Under the pieces are notes generated by a model. It did no database searches, had not been told where the DNA came from, and saw only the letters and a list, made by a program, of their open reading frames with translations. From NCBI GenBank assembly GCA_946482635.1, contig CAMLSG010000011.1, forward strand, positions 1 to 47,076: a stretch of 47,076 bases of DNA. The letters are read 5' to 3'. The translations under genes and the position numbers were made by a program. Positions 15,524 to 22,387 of the stretch are shown here, one piece after another (the first letter of the stretch is position 1; the number at the start of each line of letters is the position of its first letter). Source of the DNA: an uncultured Duganella sp. GTDB lineage: Bacteria; Pseudomonadota; Gammaproteobacteria; Burkholderiales; Burkholderiaceae.

Positions 15524-16359
15524 CTTCCCGGGAGTTTGGTTCCGCAGCTCTTGCAGAAACGCGCCGACTGCTCATGGTCTCCGGCCAGGCAGCCGGCGCA
15601 AGTGCGACTTGAGCGGCGCTGCTGGCTGATTTCGGCGCTGATGATGCCCGTCGGGACCGCAAGAATGCCCCACCCCAGCAGCATCATCACCGATGCAATG
15701 GCGCGGCCCAGGTCCGTCTTCGGCACCAGGTCGCCGAAGCCCACGGTGGTCACGGCCGAAATCGCCCAGTAGACGGCAGTCGGAATGCTGGTAAAGCCGT
15801 GTGCCGGTCCTTCGACCACGTACATCACGGTCCCCAGCAGGAACACGATCATGAACACCACCGACAGGAAGATCAGGATCTTGCGGCGGCTGGCCAGCAA
15901 GGCACGGCCCAGCATCCCGTACTCCTCGATGTACAGCGTGAGCTTGAGGATACGGAACATGCGCAGCAGCCGCAGGATCCGCACATTGAGCAGCACATGT
16001 GCGCCCGGCACGAACAGCGCCATATAACTTGGCAGCACTGCCAGCAGGTCGATCATGCCGAAGAAACTGCGCGCGTAGCGCAACGGGTGCCGTACGCACA
16101 GCAGGCGGCTGCCGTATTCGATGGTGAACAGCACCGTAAAGAACCACTCCGCTGCAAACAGCCAGTCGCCGTAGTCGCGCGCCACCTCGGCGACACTGGC
16201 CAGCACCACGGTCGTTACGCTCAGCAGGATAGCGCCGATCAGGGCGAGGTCGAACGCCATGCCGGCAGGCGTATCGGACTCGAAAATTATTGCATAGAGC
16301 TTTTCGCGCCAGCCGCCTTCCGGCCGGCCGAAGCGCTGGTGCGGATCGTAGGTCTTCAT
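15520..16359 (-). CDS. Voltage-gated potassium channel-like protein with C-terminal zinc ribbon
   Basis: 279 residues. Six membrane segments can be traced: S1 near 33-55, S2 near 67-90, S3 near 101-117, an arginine-rich S4 (RILRLLRMFRILK, about 127-139), S5 near 160-183 and S6 near 219-241. The pore loop carries the K+ selectivity filter TVGFGD (205-210). After S6 there is a short four-cysteine module, C254-xx-C257 and C269-xx-C272 (CAGC, CKSC), which looks like a treble-clef/zinc-ribbon and would lie in the cytoplasm. The gene overlaps the upstream hydrolase by four bases (ATGA) and so belongs to a four-gene operon led by a diguanylate cyclase. Confidence 0.9.
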   Translation of the reverse strand: MKTYDPHQRFGRPEGGWREKLYAIIFESDTPAGMAFDLALIGAILLSVTTVVLASVAEVARDYGDWLFAAEWFFTVLFTIEYGSRLLCVRHPLRYARSFFGMIDLLAVLPSYMALFVPGAHVLLNVRILRLLRMFRILKLTLYIEEYGMLGRALLASRRKILIFLSVVFMIVFLLGTVMYVVEGPAHGFTSIPTAVYWAISAVTTVGFGDLVPKTDLGRAIASVMMLLGWGILAVPTGIISAEISQQRRSSRTCAGCLAGDHEQSARFCKSCGTKLPGS

Positions 16360-17582
16360 TGCGGGCTCCCCAGCAAATCAGCGCGCGGCATGCCCCATCC
16401 CGGCACGCTGAACGGGCATTCCGGTTTCGCCGCCAGCATCAACGTAGTGAAATTCCCGCGCGGCGAGGCGGAGAAGCGCAGGTCGTTGGCCTGGGCCGCA
16501 TCCACCGCTGGCATGCGCGCGAAACGCAGCCAGGCAGCCAACTGGCAATCGGCTGCGGCGCGGGCACGCAAGCCAGCCACATCGCCTTGCCATGATCCGG
16601 ACAACAGCACGCCGGGTACCGTGACGGCCATCTCCTGCACCGCATCAGCCGTCAGCGCCGCCGGGCATTCACGCGGCGGCAGCAAGGAAGGCGCAAGACT
16701 CAAATGCCCGCGCCGGAGCTGGTAAATCTCCCCGTCCGACTCGATCGAGGTAAAGCTCCAGCACAGGGGCTGGGACGGGAAAGCGGTCAGCGCAACGTCC
16801 AGCACTCGGGACTGAGGATCCTGCAGCACCAGTGCCGCCGTCACCGCCTGCCGCGCCTTGAACGAAGCCGACGCCTGGACGCCGATAAATGCCAGCACCA
16901 TGCCAAGCGCCAGCAGCAGCGCACGCCGGCTTTGCATATGCATGAATCGCAGCATAGCCACCGCGCCACCCAGCATGATCAGCGCCGCGAACGACGCCCA
17001 GCCAAGGTAGCCATGCATCGTCACATACAGCAGGACCACCGGCAGCACGGCCAGCAGCACAATGCGCATGCGCCGCGAAGGCGCAGCCATCGCCAGCGGT
17101 ACCCCGAATGCAACCCAGAACACCGGCTCGATGATATAGACCATATCGCCGAAGTACCAGGTTCCGCTGAACGGGTAGAACGGATGAACCCCGTAGTTGT
17201 TCATGAAGTCCATGCCCAGGTGCAGCAGGAAGCCCGCAGCCAGCGCCATCAGCAGCCCGCGCCGCGCATCGCGGCTCTCGCGCAGCAACGCCCGCGCATT
17301 CGGCCACAAGGCCCATAACAGGGCGAACAGCAGCAAAGCCTGCGGCAGCAGGTACAGCAAGGTATGCGTATGTCCGCGATGGTGCAGCAGGTAGCCCAGC
17401 GGCGCCGGCGCCAGCCGGGTGTAAACCAGGTCGAGGTCAGGGAAATTGCTGGCAAGGGCGCAAGCCGTCAGCAGCAAGCGATGCCGCGTCCTGTGACGCC
17501 CCGGATCGGCCTCCGGCGGCAACGAGCGCTGAACCAGCTCGCCAACGCCAAGGCCGACTACGGAATGGGTGATGTTGTCCAA
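16356..17582 (-). CDS. Membrane-bound metal-dependent hydrolase, YdjM/DUF457 family
   Basis: 408 residues. The start is a TTG at 17582, directly behind the DUF427 stop, giving the family N-terminus MDNITHSVVGLGVGEL. Putative metal ligands appear in order: H6, the SNFPDLDLV aspartates, HHRGHTH and LHLGMDFMNNYG. Several hydrophobic segments (about 77-97, 110-130, 150-170, 176-215) place it in the inner membrane; the C-terminal 150 residues look periplasmic. The family was named after a LexA-regulated inner-membrane protein in E. coli; the reaction is not known. It is cotranscribed with the channel downstream. Confidence 0.85.
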   Translation of the reverse strand: MDNITHSVVGLGVGELVQRSLPPEADPGRHRTRHRLLLTACALASNFPDLDLVYTRLAPAPLGYLLHHRGHTHTLLYLLPQALLLFALLWALWPNARALLRESRDARRGLLMALAAGFLLHLGMDFMNNYGVHPFYPFSGTWYFGDMVYIIEPVFWVAFGVPLAMAAPSRRMRIVLLAVLPVVLLYVTMHGYLGWASFAALIMLGGAVAMLRFMHMQSRRALLLALGMVLAFIGVQASASFKARQAVTAALVLQDPQSRVLDVALTAFPSQPLCWSFTSIESDGEIYQLRRGHLSLAPSLLPPRECPAALTADAVQEMAVTVPGVLLSGSWQGDVAGLRARAAADCQLAAWLRFARMPAVDAAQANDLRFSASPRGNFTTLMLAAKPECPFSVPGWGMPRADLLGSPQ

Positions 17583-17873
17583 TTAGTGCTGGACTTCGAC
17601 GCCGTGCCAGAAGGCGATGCGGTCCTTGATGTTGTTGGCCGCTTCCTTCGGCGAGGGGTAGTACCAGGCGGCGTTGGCGTTCACTTTGCCGTCCACCACC
17701 ACGTTGTAATAGCTGGCCACACCCTTCCACGGGCACAGCGTAGTGTGCTGGCTTGGCTGGAGATAGTCCTGCTTGACCCGCGATGGCGGGAAATAGATAT
17801 TGTGCTCGACGATCTCGACTTCGCTGCTATCGGCTTCCGCAATCACGGCGCCATTCCAAATTGCCTTCGGCAT
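17583..17873 (-). CDS. DUF427 domain-containing protein
   Basis: 96 residues from the ATG at 17873, which has AGGAG five bases before it; the frame is open seven codons further but without a ribosome site. The complete DUF427 fold is visible: MPKAIWNGAVIAEADSSEV, then VEHNIYFPPSRVKQDYLQPS, TLCPWKGVASYYNV, and AAWYYPSPKEAANNIKDRIAFWHGVEV. The family is widespread, small, soluble and of unknown activity. It sits between a diguanylate cyclase (17-bp gap) and the membrane hydrolase (no gap), so it is translated as part of this operon. Confidence 0.92.
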   Translation of the reverse strand: MPKAIWNGAVIAEADSSEVEIVEHNIYFPPSRVKQDYLQPSQHTTLCPWKGVASYYNVVVDGKVNANAAWYYPSPKEAANNIKDRIAFWHGVEVQH

Positions 17874-17890
17874 GCAAACTCCTGTCCTGT

Positions 17891-18934
17891 TCAACCTTCT
17901 ACGCGGTTGCGGCCACTGGCTTTGGCGCGGTACAACGCGGCATCAGCCTGCTTCAGCAGCATTTCGGCATCATCAATATCCATGTGATTGAAGGAGCCGA
18001 CGCCCAGGCTGGCCGTCACCGCTACCGTGCGTGCCCCGGCGCTGTGCACCTGGGCTTCAATCCGCGACCGCAACGTCTCTGCGAACTTGCGCGCTCCTTC
18101 GAGCGGCGTGTTCGGCAACAGGATACACAATTCTTCGCCGCCGTAGCGTCCAGCCACGTCGATCACGCGCACGTTTTCGCGTACCAACCTCCCGATGGCG
18201 GCCAGCACTTCATCGCCAAGCTGGTGGCCAAACTCATCGTTGACGTTCTTGAAGTGGTCGACATCCACCATCACGGCCGACAGCGGCGTGCGGAAACGGC
18301 GCGTGCGCGCCACTTCAAAGCGGAGCCGGTTCATCAGCGAGCGGCGGTTGTGCAGCCCGGTCAGCTCATCGGTGGTGGCCAGGGTTTCCAGCTCAGACAT
18401 CGACGCTTTCAAGGCCTTTTCATTGGCGCGCAGTTCAAACAGGGCCATCACCTGGCGCGCCAGCTTGCGCAGCATATCGCGCTGCGAGGTCGACAGGCAG
18501 CCGGGCTTGGTATCCATCACGCACAGGGTGCCGATCGCATAGCCGTCGCTCGTTGCCAGCGGCACGCTGCTGTACATGCGCATGAACGGCGCTTCCGTGG
18601 TCAGCGGCATGCCGGCCGTGCGGGCATCCTTGCTCAGGTCGCAAATCTCGGTGGCCTCGTCCCCCAGCACCGCCAGCGAGCAATAGCATTGGCTGCGCGG
18701 CATGGAGCCGAGCGCCAGCCCGGTGAAGGATTTGACGAACGCGCGTTCGGCATCGATCAGCGTGATGAAGGAATACGGAACGTCGCAGACCTTGGCGGCC
18801 AGCTCAGTCAGGAAGGTGAAATCTTCGCTAGCGGGCGCATCAAGAGCGTCGTAGCGGTGCAGCGCGGCCAGGCGATTGTGGTCGTCGGACTGCCCAGGGT
18901 ACAGCGTCGTTATGATTTTTTCTGCGGCAGACAT
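17891..18934 (-). CDS. GAF-GGDEF diguanylate cyclase
   Basis: 347 residues from the ATG at 18934 (MSAAEKIITTLYP), behind AGGGAGAG. The first half is a GAF sensor (FTFLTELAAKVCDVPYSFITLIDAERAFVKSF... MYSSVPLATSDGYAIGTLCVMD), of the type that often binds small ligands or haem. The second half is a GGDEF domain beginning ATTDELTGLHNRR, with the active site GGEEL and the inhibitory I-site RVID five residues before it, so it should make c-di-GMP from two GTP and be product-inhibited. It is soluble; no membrane segment. It leads a tight operon with DUF427, the hydrolase and the ion channel. Confidence 0.94.
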   Translation of the reverse strand: MSAAEKIITTLYPGQSDDHNRLAALHRYDALDAPASEDFTFLTELAAKVCDVPYSFITLIDAERAFVKSFTGLALGSMPRSQCYCSLAVLGDEATEICDLSKDARTAGMPLTTEAPFMRMYSSVPLATSDGYAIGTLCVMDTKPGCLSTSQRDMLRKLARQVMALFELRANEKALKASMSELETLATTDELTGLHNRRSLMNRLRFEVARTRRFRTPLSAVMVDVDHFKNVNDEFGHQLGDEVLAAIGRLVRENVRVIDVAGRYGGEELCILLPNTPLEGARKFAETLRSRIEAQVHSAGARTVAVTASLGVGSFNHMDIDDAEMLLKQADAALYRAKASGRNRVEG

Positions 18935-18990
18935 GCTCTCTCCCTTGTTACGGTACCAAGTGTAACAAGGTTGCAAGCAAGATAATAGTG

Positions 18991-19641
18991 TTATTTGGAC
19001 GCCATTATTTGCCGCAACGCGCGTTCGAAGGCTTCAGGCGGTTGGCCACCAGAAATCAAGTGTTTTTCGTCGATAATGACGGCCGGCACCGACTGAATGC
19101 CGTTGCGATGATAGAAGTGCTCCATATCGCGAACTTCCTGCGCATAGCGGCCAGATGACAGCACTTGCACCGCTTCCGCCTCGTCCAGGCCGACCTTGCC
19201 GGCCACTTGCACCAGCAGGGTGCGCGAGCTCGGGTCCTGGCCCTTCGTGAAATAAGCATCGAACAAGGCCTTTTTCAGCTCCTTCTGCTTGCCGTGTTCA
19301 CCGGCCCAATGCAGTAGGCGATGCGCATCAAAAGTGTTGTAAATACGGCTACGCATGCCCATGGCGAAGTCGAAACCGACATCGGCGCCGCGCTGGCGGA
19401 TCATTTCACGGGTTTGTTCTTGCTGGGCGGGGCTGGCGCCGTATTTCTGGCGCAAGTGTTCGGTGATGTCCTGCCCTTCCGGAACCATGTGCGGGTTCAG
19501 CTCGAAGGGCTGGAAGTGGATTTGCGCCTGGACGCTGTCGCCAAGCCGGGACAGCGCCACTTCCAGGCTATTCAGCCCGATCGCACACCAGGGACAGGAA
19601 ACGTCGGAAACGAAGTCGATGCGGATCGGGGTGGTAGTCAT
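18991..19641 (-). CDS. DsbA family oxidoreductase, FrnE-like
   Basis: 216 residues without an export signal, so cytoplasmic. The thioredoxin-fold motif is CPWC (S-CPWC-AIG) near residue 16-19, and the C-terminal cis-proline region SVPAVIIDEKHLISGGQPPEAF is intact. The long helical insert (PAQQEQTREMIRQRGADVGFDFAM... RLLHWAGEHGKQKELKKALFDAYFTKGQD) is typical of FrnE/2-hydroxychromene-isomerase-like proteins, which act as disulfide isomerases or in oxidative-stress defence. It follows plsY after only six bases and precedes the GGDEF gene by 56, so it may be part of either unit. Confidence 0.92.
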   Translation of the reverse strand: MTTTPIRIDFVSDVSCPWCAIGLNSLEVALSRLGDSVQAQIHFQPFELNPHMVPEGQDITEHLRQKYGASPAQQEQTREMIRQRGADVGFDFAMGMRSRIYNTFDAHRLLHWAGEHGKQKELKKALFDAYFTKGQDPSSRTLLVQVAGKVGLDEAEAVQVLSSGRYAQEVRDMEHFYHRNGIQSVPAVIIDEKHLISGGQPPEAFERALRQIMASK

Positions 19642-19647
19642 GGTTTT

Positions 19648-20271
19648 CTAGGCCTTTTTCTTGGCTTTGCTGCCGATGCGGCTTTCTTTGCCAGCAATAA
19701 GGTTAGCAATATTTTTCGAATGGCGCCAAACCAGCAAGCCGCTCATGGCCAATACGGCAGCCAGCTGCGGCTCCGCGCCAAACAGCAGGCCGTAGTAGAA
19801 CGGCGCAAACACGGAAGCGATCAGGGCCGCCAGCGAAGAGTAGCGGAAGGCGTACGCCACCACCAGCCAGGTCGCCAGCGTGGCCAGGCCCAGCCATACA
19901 TTCAGTGCCAGTAGCACGCCCAGCGCAGTCGCCACGCCTTTGCCGCCTACAAACTTGAAGAACACTGGCCACAGGTGGCCAACGAACACGGCCACTGCCA
20001 CCAGGGCGATAGCCTGATCCGCCTGGTAACCCAGGCCCAGTTGCTGCTGGAAGTGATCGACCAGGAACACCGCCAGCCAACCCTTGAAGGCATCGCCGAT
20101 CAGGGTCCAGATCGCTGCGCCTTTGTTACCGCTGCGCAGCACATTGGTGGCACCCGGATTGCCGGAACCATAGGTGCGCGGATCGTCCAGGCCATAGAAC
20201 TTGCTCACCACCACGGCGAAGGAAATCGAGCCGATCAGGTAAGCGCCAATAATCAGAAGCAGAGTAATCAT
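19648..20271 (-). CDS. plsY: Glycerol-3-phosphate acyltransferase PlsY
   Basis: 207 residues with five or six membrane helices. PlsY moves the acyl group from acyl-phosphate to glycerol 3-phosphate, the first step of phospholipid synthesis, at the inner membrane. Family motifs are present: [39 protein letters not shown] (motif 1, with the SGNPGATN signature) and [21 protein letters not shown] (motif 2). The C-terminus ends in a short basic tail, [13 protein letters not shown]. The ATG at 20271 has GGGGA upstream. It lies downstream of ybaK and only six bases before the FrnE-like gene. Confidence 0.97.
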   Translation of the reverse strand: MITLLLIIGAYLIGSISFAVVVSKFYGLDDPRTYGSGNPGATNVLRSGNKGAAIWTLIGDAFKGWLAVFLVDHFQQQLGLGYQADQAIALVAVAVFVGHLWPVFFKFVGGKGVATALGVLLALNVWLGLATLATWLVVAYAFRYSSLAALIASVFAPFYYGLLFGAEPQLAAVLAMSGLLVWRHSKNIANLIAGKESRIGSKAKKKA

Positions 20272-20368
20272 AAATCCCCGGGATTCGTTGTTTTTATATG
20301 CGGCAGCGACTATACACCATACCGCACGGCAAGAGCGGTACGGCAGCGATGTAAAAATTTCAACTTGG

Positions 20369-20860
20369 TCAATCGGCCAAGGCGCACTGCACCGGCTTGG
20401 CGGCCAGCACTTCAGTCAGGACAGTTGGCTTAATGCCAATCAGGAAGCCGCGGCGGCCGCCATTGATATAAATCGTTTCCAGGCCGAGGATGCTTTCTTC
20501 CACATACACCGGCATCGCCTTCTTGGTGCCGAACGGCGAGGTGCCGCCCACCATATAGCCGGAGTGCCGCTGCGCCACCTCGGGCTTGCAGGGTTCCACG
20601 GATTTGCAGCCGATATTGCGCGCCAGGTTCTTGGTCGATACCTTGCAGTCGCCGTGCATCAGCACGATCAGCGGCTTGGCCGCTTCGTCCTGCATTACCA
20701 GGGTCTTCACCACATGGTGTTCGTCGACGCCGAGTTCACGCGAAGAGACGGAAGTGCCGCCATGCTCCTCGTACTCATAAGGATGTTCGGAAAATGCGAC
20801 TTTGTGCTTGCGCAGTAAAGCTGTCGCCGGGGTTTCGGAAATGTGCTCTTTTTTTGCCAT
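20369..20860 (-). CDS. ybaK: Cys-tRNA(Pro) deacylase YbaK
   Basis: 163 residues from the ATG at 20860 ([20 protein letters not shown]); the frame opens seven codons earlier but the shorter form fits the family. YbaK clears cysteine mischarged on tRNA-Pro by prolyl-tRNA synthetase. The conserved lysine and surrounding residues are in [11 protein letters not shown], and [20 protein letters not shown] is the family signature loop. It is divergent from the endonuclease/phosphatase gene with a 38-bp gap. The Shine-Dalgarno sequence is weak. Between its stop and plsY lies a 97-bp gap with a weak TACCGC/GCGGTA stem at 20320-20340. Confidence 0.93.
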   Translation of the reverse strand: MAKKEHISETPATALLRKHKVAFSEHPYEYEEHGGTSVSSRELGVDEHHVVKTLVMQDEAAKPLIVLMHGDCKVSTKNLARNIGCKSVEPCKPEVAQRHSGYMVGGTSPFGTKKAMPVYVEESILGLETIYINGGRRGFLIGIKPTVLTEVLAAKPVQCALAD

Positions 20861-20898
20861 GCCGTGATACGCTAGTGCCAAGAGAGGAGTTTCTCATT

Positions 20899-21858
20899 AT
20901 GCAGCAAGAAATTCGCTTTGCCACCTTCAATGTCTGCAACCTTGCCCCGCCAGGGGCGAAACTGTACGACAACCTGCTGCCATTGACGGAGCAGGAGTAC
21001 GAGGCCAAGGCGGAATGGACCGCGCAGCAACTGGACCAGCTCGATGCGGACGTGATCGGCTTCCAGGAAATCTTCTCGCAGGCCGCCTTGCGCGACGTAC
21101 TGTCCCGCACCCGCAAATACCGCGACGCCGTGCATGCCGGCTTCGATCCCGATCCCCATGCTTCACGTTTGACGCCCAATGTGGCGCTGGTGTCGCGCCT
21201 GCCTTTGGCTGCCGCGCCGGAAGTCTATGCCAATTTCCCTGAAGGCGTGCCGGCCGACTCGGGCCTGCCGGAAGCGGACCGCTTCGCCCGGGCGCCCCTG
21301 CACGCCCAGATCTTGCTGCCCAACGAAGTGGTGGTGGACGTCATCGTGGTCCACCTGAAATCGCGGCGTCCGGATTACCGCAGCGGCGACACCTCGGAAG
21401 ACCCGCTGCACCTGGCGATGGCCAGCCTGCGCTCGCTGGTCTGGCGCGGTACGGAAGCAGTGGCCCTGCGTGTCCTGTTAAGCAAGATGATGCGCGAAAC
21501 GCGCCGGCCCTGCATCGTGCTGGGCGATTTCAACGATACTGCCGATGCCGTGACCACTACCATCGTCCTGGGCAATGGCGGCGGCATGATGCCCGGCGAT
21601 GAGCGCAGGGGCCGCATGTACGATGCCAACCAGATCCAGTTGCGTCAGGATCACTTGCGCCATGTGGCTTATACCAGTATCCACGAGGGCCACTATTCGA
21701 CCATCGACCATGTATTGGTGTCGGAGGAATTCAACCCTGCCTCGCCGCGCGCCATCGGCGAAGTGCTGGACGTGAGCTACTTCAACGACCACTTGCGCCA
21801 GGAGCGGCCCGAAGTTTCCGACCACGGCCAGGTCCTGGTCCGCCTGCGCCTTCGCTAG
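20899..21858 (+). CDS. Endonuclease/exonuclease/phosphatase family protein
   Basis: 319 residues from the ATG at 20899, with GAGAGGAG upstream. The DNase I-like fold is marked by FATFNVCNL (metal asparagine), VIGFQEIF (catalytic glutamate), VIVVHLKSRRPD, VLGDFNDT, STIDHVLVS and the final SDHGQVLV (catalytic histidine). All key residues are present, so it should be an active metal-dependent phosphodiesterase; whether it cuts nucleic acid, a phospholipid head group or a nucleotide cannot be told. There is no export signal. The last 77 bases are overlapped on the other strand by the end of the ORF6N gene. Confidence 0.88.
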   Translation: MQQEIRFATFNVCNLAPPGAKLYDNLLPLTEQEYEAKAEWTAQQLDQLDADVIGFQEIFSQAALRDVLSRTRKYRDAVHAGFDPDPHASRLTPNVALVSRLPLAAAPEVYANFPEGVPADSGLPEADRFARAPLHAQILLPNEVVVDVIVVHLKSRRPDYRSGDTSEDPLHLAMASLRSLVWRGTEAVALRVLLSKMMRETRRPCIVLGDFNDTADAVTTTIVLGNGGGMMPGDERRGRMYDANQIQLRQDHLRHVAYTSIHEGHYSTIDHVLVSEEFNPASPRAIGEVLDVSYFNDHLRQERPEVSDHGQVLVRLRLR

Positions 21859-22387
21859 CAGCCCGTTCGTCAGTGACCACGAAGCCGATCGGCCGCTTGG
21901 CTGGCGCCTCGGCAGGCCGCGCCAGTTGCCTGAGCACGTCCACCATGGCCTTCAACTCAGCCCGCGTTGACTCGTGGCCACACGCCACCAGAGCGGCAAG
22001 CTCATCTAACCGCGCAGCAAGGCCATCGTGCGCGGCAACGAGTTCCCGAAGGTGAAGGAAGGCTCGCACGACATAAATACCCATTTCGATTGCCTGTCCG
22101 GTATTGAGCACATTCGATGCCTGGATTGACCCATGTTCAGTAAAGGCAAAAGGAAGGGTTCTCGCAAACTTCAGTCGCGCGAGGTGGTCACAGTTTGTGA
22201 CCACCTCGCGTTTCTCAAGCGTAGTGAGCTGGAACATAAAATCTGGCGGGAAGCGACGGCTGTTGCGTCGTACTGCCTGATTAAGTGCTTTGGTCGGCAC
22301 ACCATACAGCTCGGCAAGATCCGCGTCCAGCATGACCCTCTGCCCGCGCAGCAGCAGGATGCGGCTGGCAATCGATTCATGCGTCAT
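21782..22387 (-). CDS. ORF6N domain-containing protein (phage antirepressor-like)
   Basis: 201 residues. The N-terminal ORF6N domain is clear: MTHESIASRILLLRGQRVMLDADLAELYGVPTKALNQAVRRNSRRFPPDFMFQLT, and then LKFARTLPFAFTEHGSIQASNVLNT. This DNA-binding-type domain is known from phage antirepressors and scattered chromosomal genes carried by mobile elements. A coiled-coil-like stretch follows (ELVAAHDGLAARLDELAAL). The final ~27 residues after RPIGFVV look unlike the family; they are read antisense to the end of the endonuclease-like gene, so the native stop appears lost. Its ATG overlaps the stop of the PAS-GGDEF-EAL gene, which is truncated there. It has an AAGAAGGA ribosome site and a 15-bp perfect hairpin in its frame (22178-22210). 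Confidence 0.87.
   Translation of the reverse strand: MTHESIASRILLLRGQRVMLDADLAELYGVPTKALNQAVRRNSRRFPPDFMFQLTTLEKREVVTNCDHLARLKFARTLPFAFTEHGSIQASNVLNTGQAIEMGIYVVRAFLHLRELVAAHDGLAARLDELAALVACGHESTRAELKAMVDVLRQLARPAEAPAKRPIGFVVTDERAASEGAGGPGPGRGRKLRAAPGASGR
22178..22210. repeat. 15-bp perfect inverted repeat inside the ORF6N gene
   Basis: CGCGAGGTGGTCACA and TGTGACCACCTCGCG are perfect complements around a 3-base centre (GTT). The repeat encodes the stretch EVVTNCDHLA of the ORF6N protein. In mRNA it would be a very stable hairpin; in DNA it is a large dyad of the sort bound by a dimeric regulator. No U-tract follows, so it is not a terminator. Confidence 0.75.

Noticed and set aside
20320..20340. 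TACCGC/GCGGTA stem after ybaK as terminator
   Set aside because: Only six base pairs and no U-tract; too weak to call.
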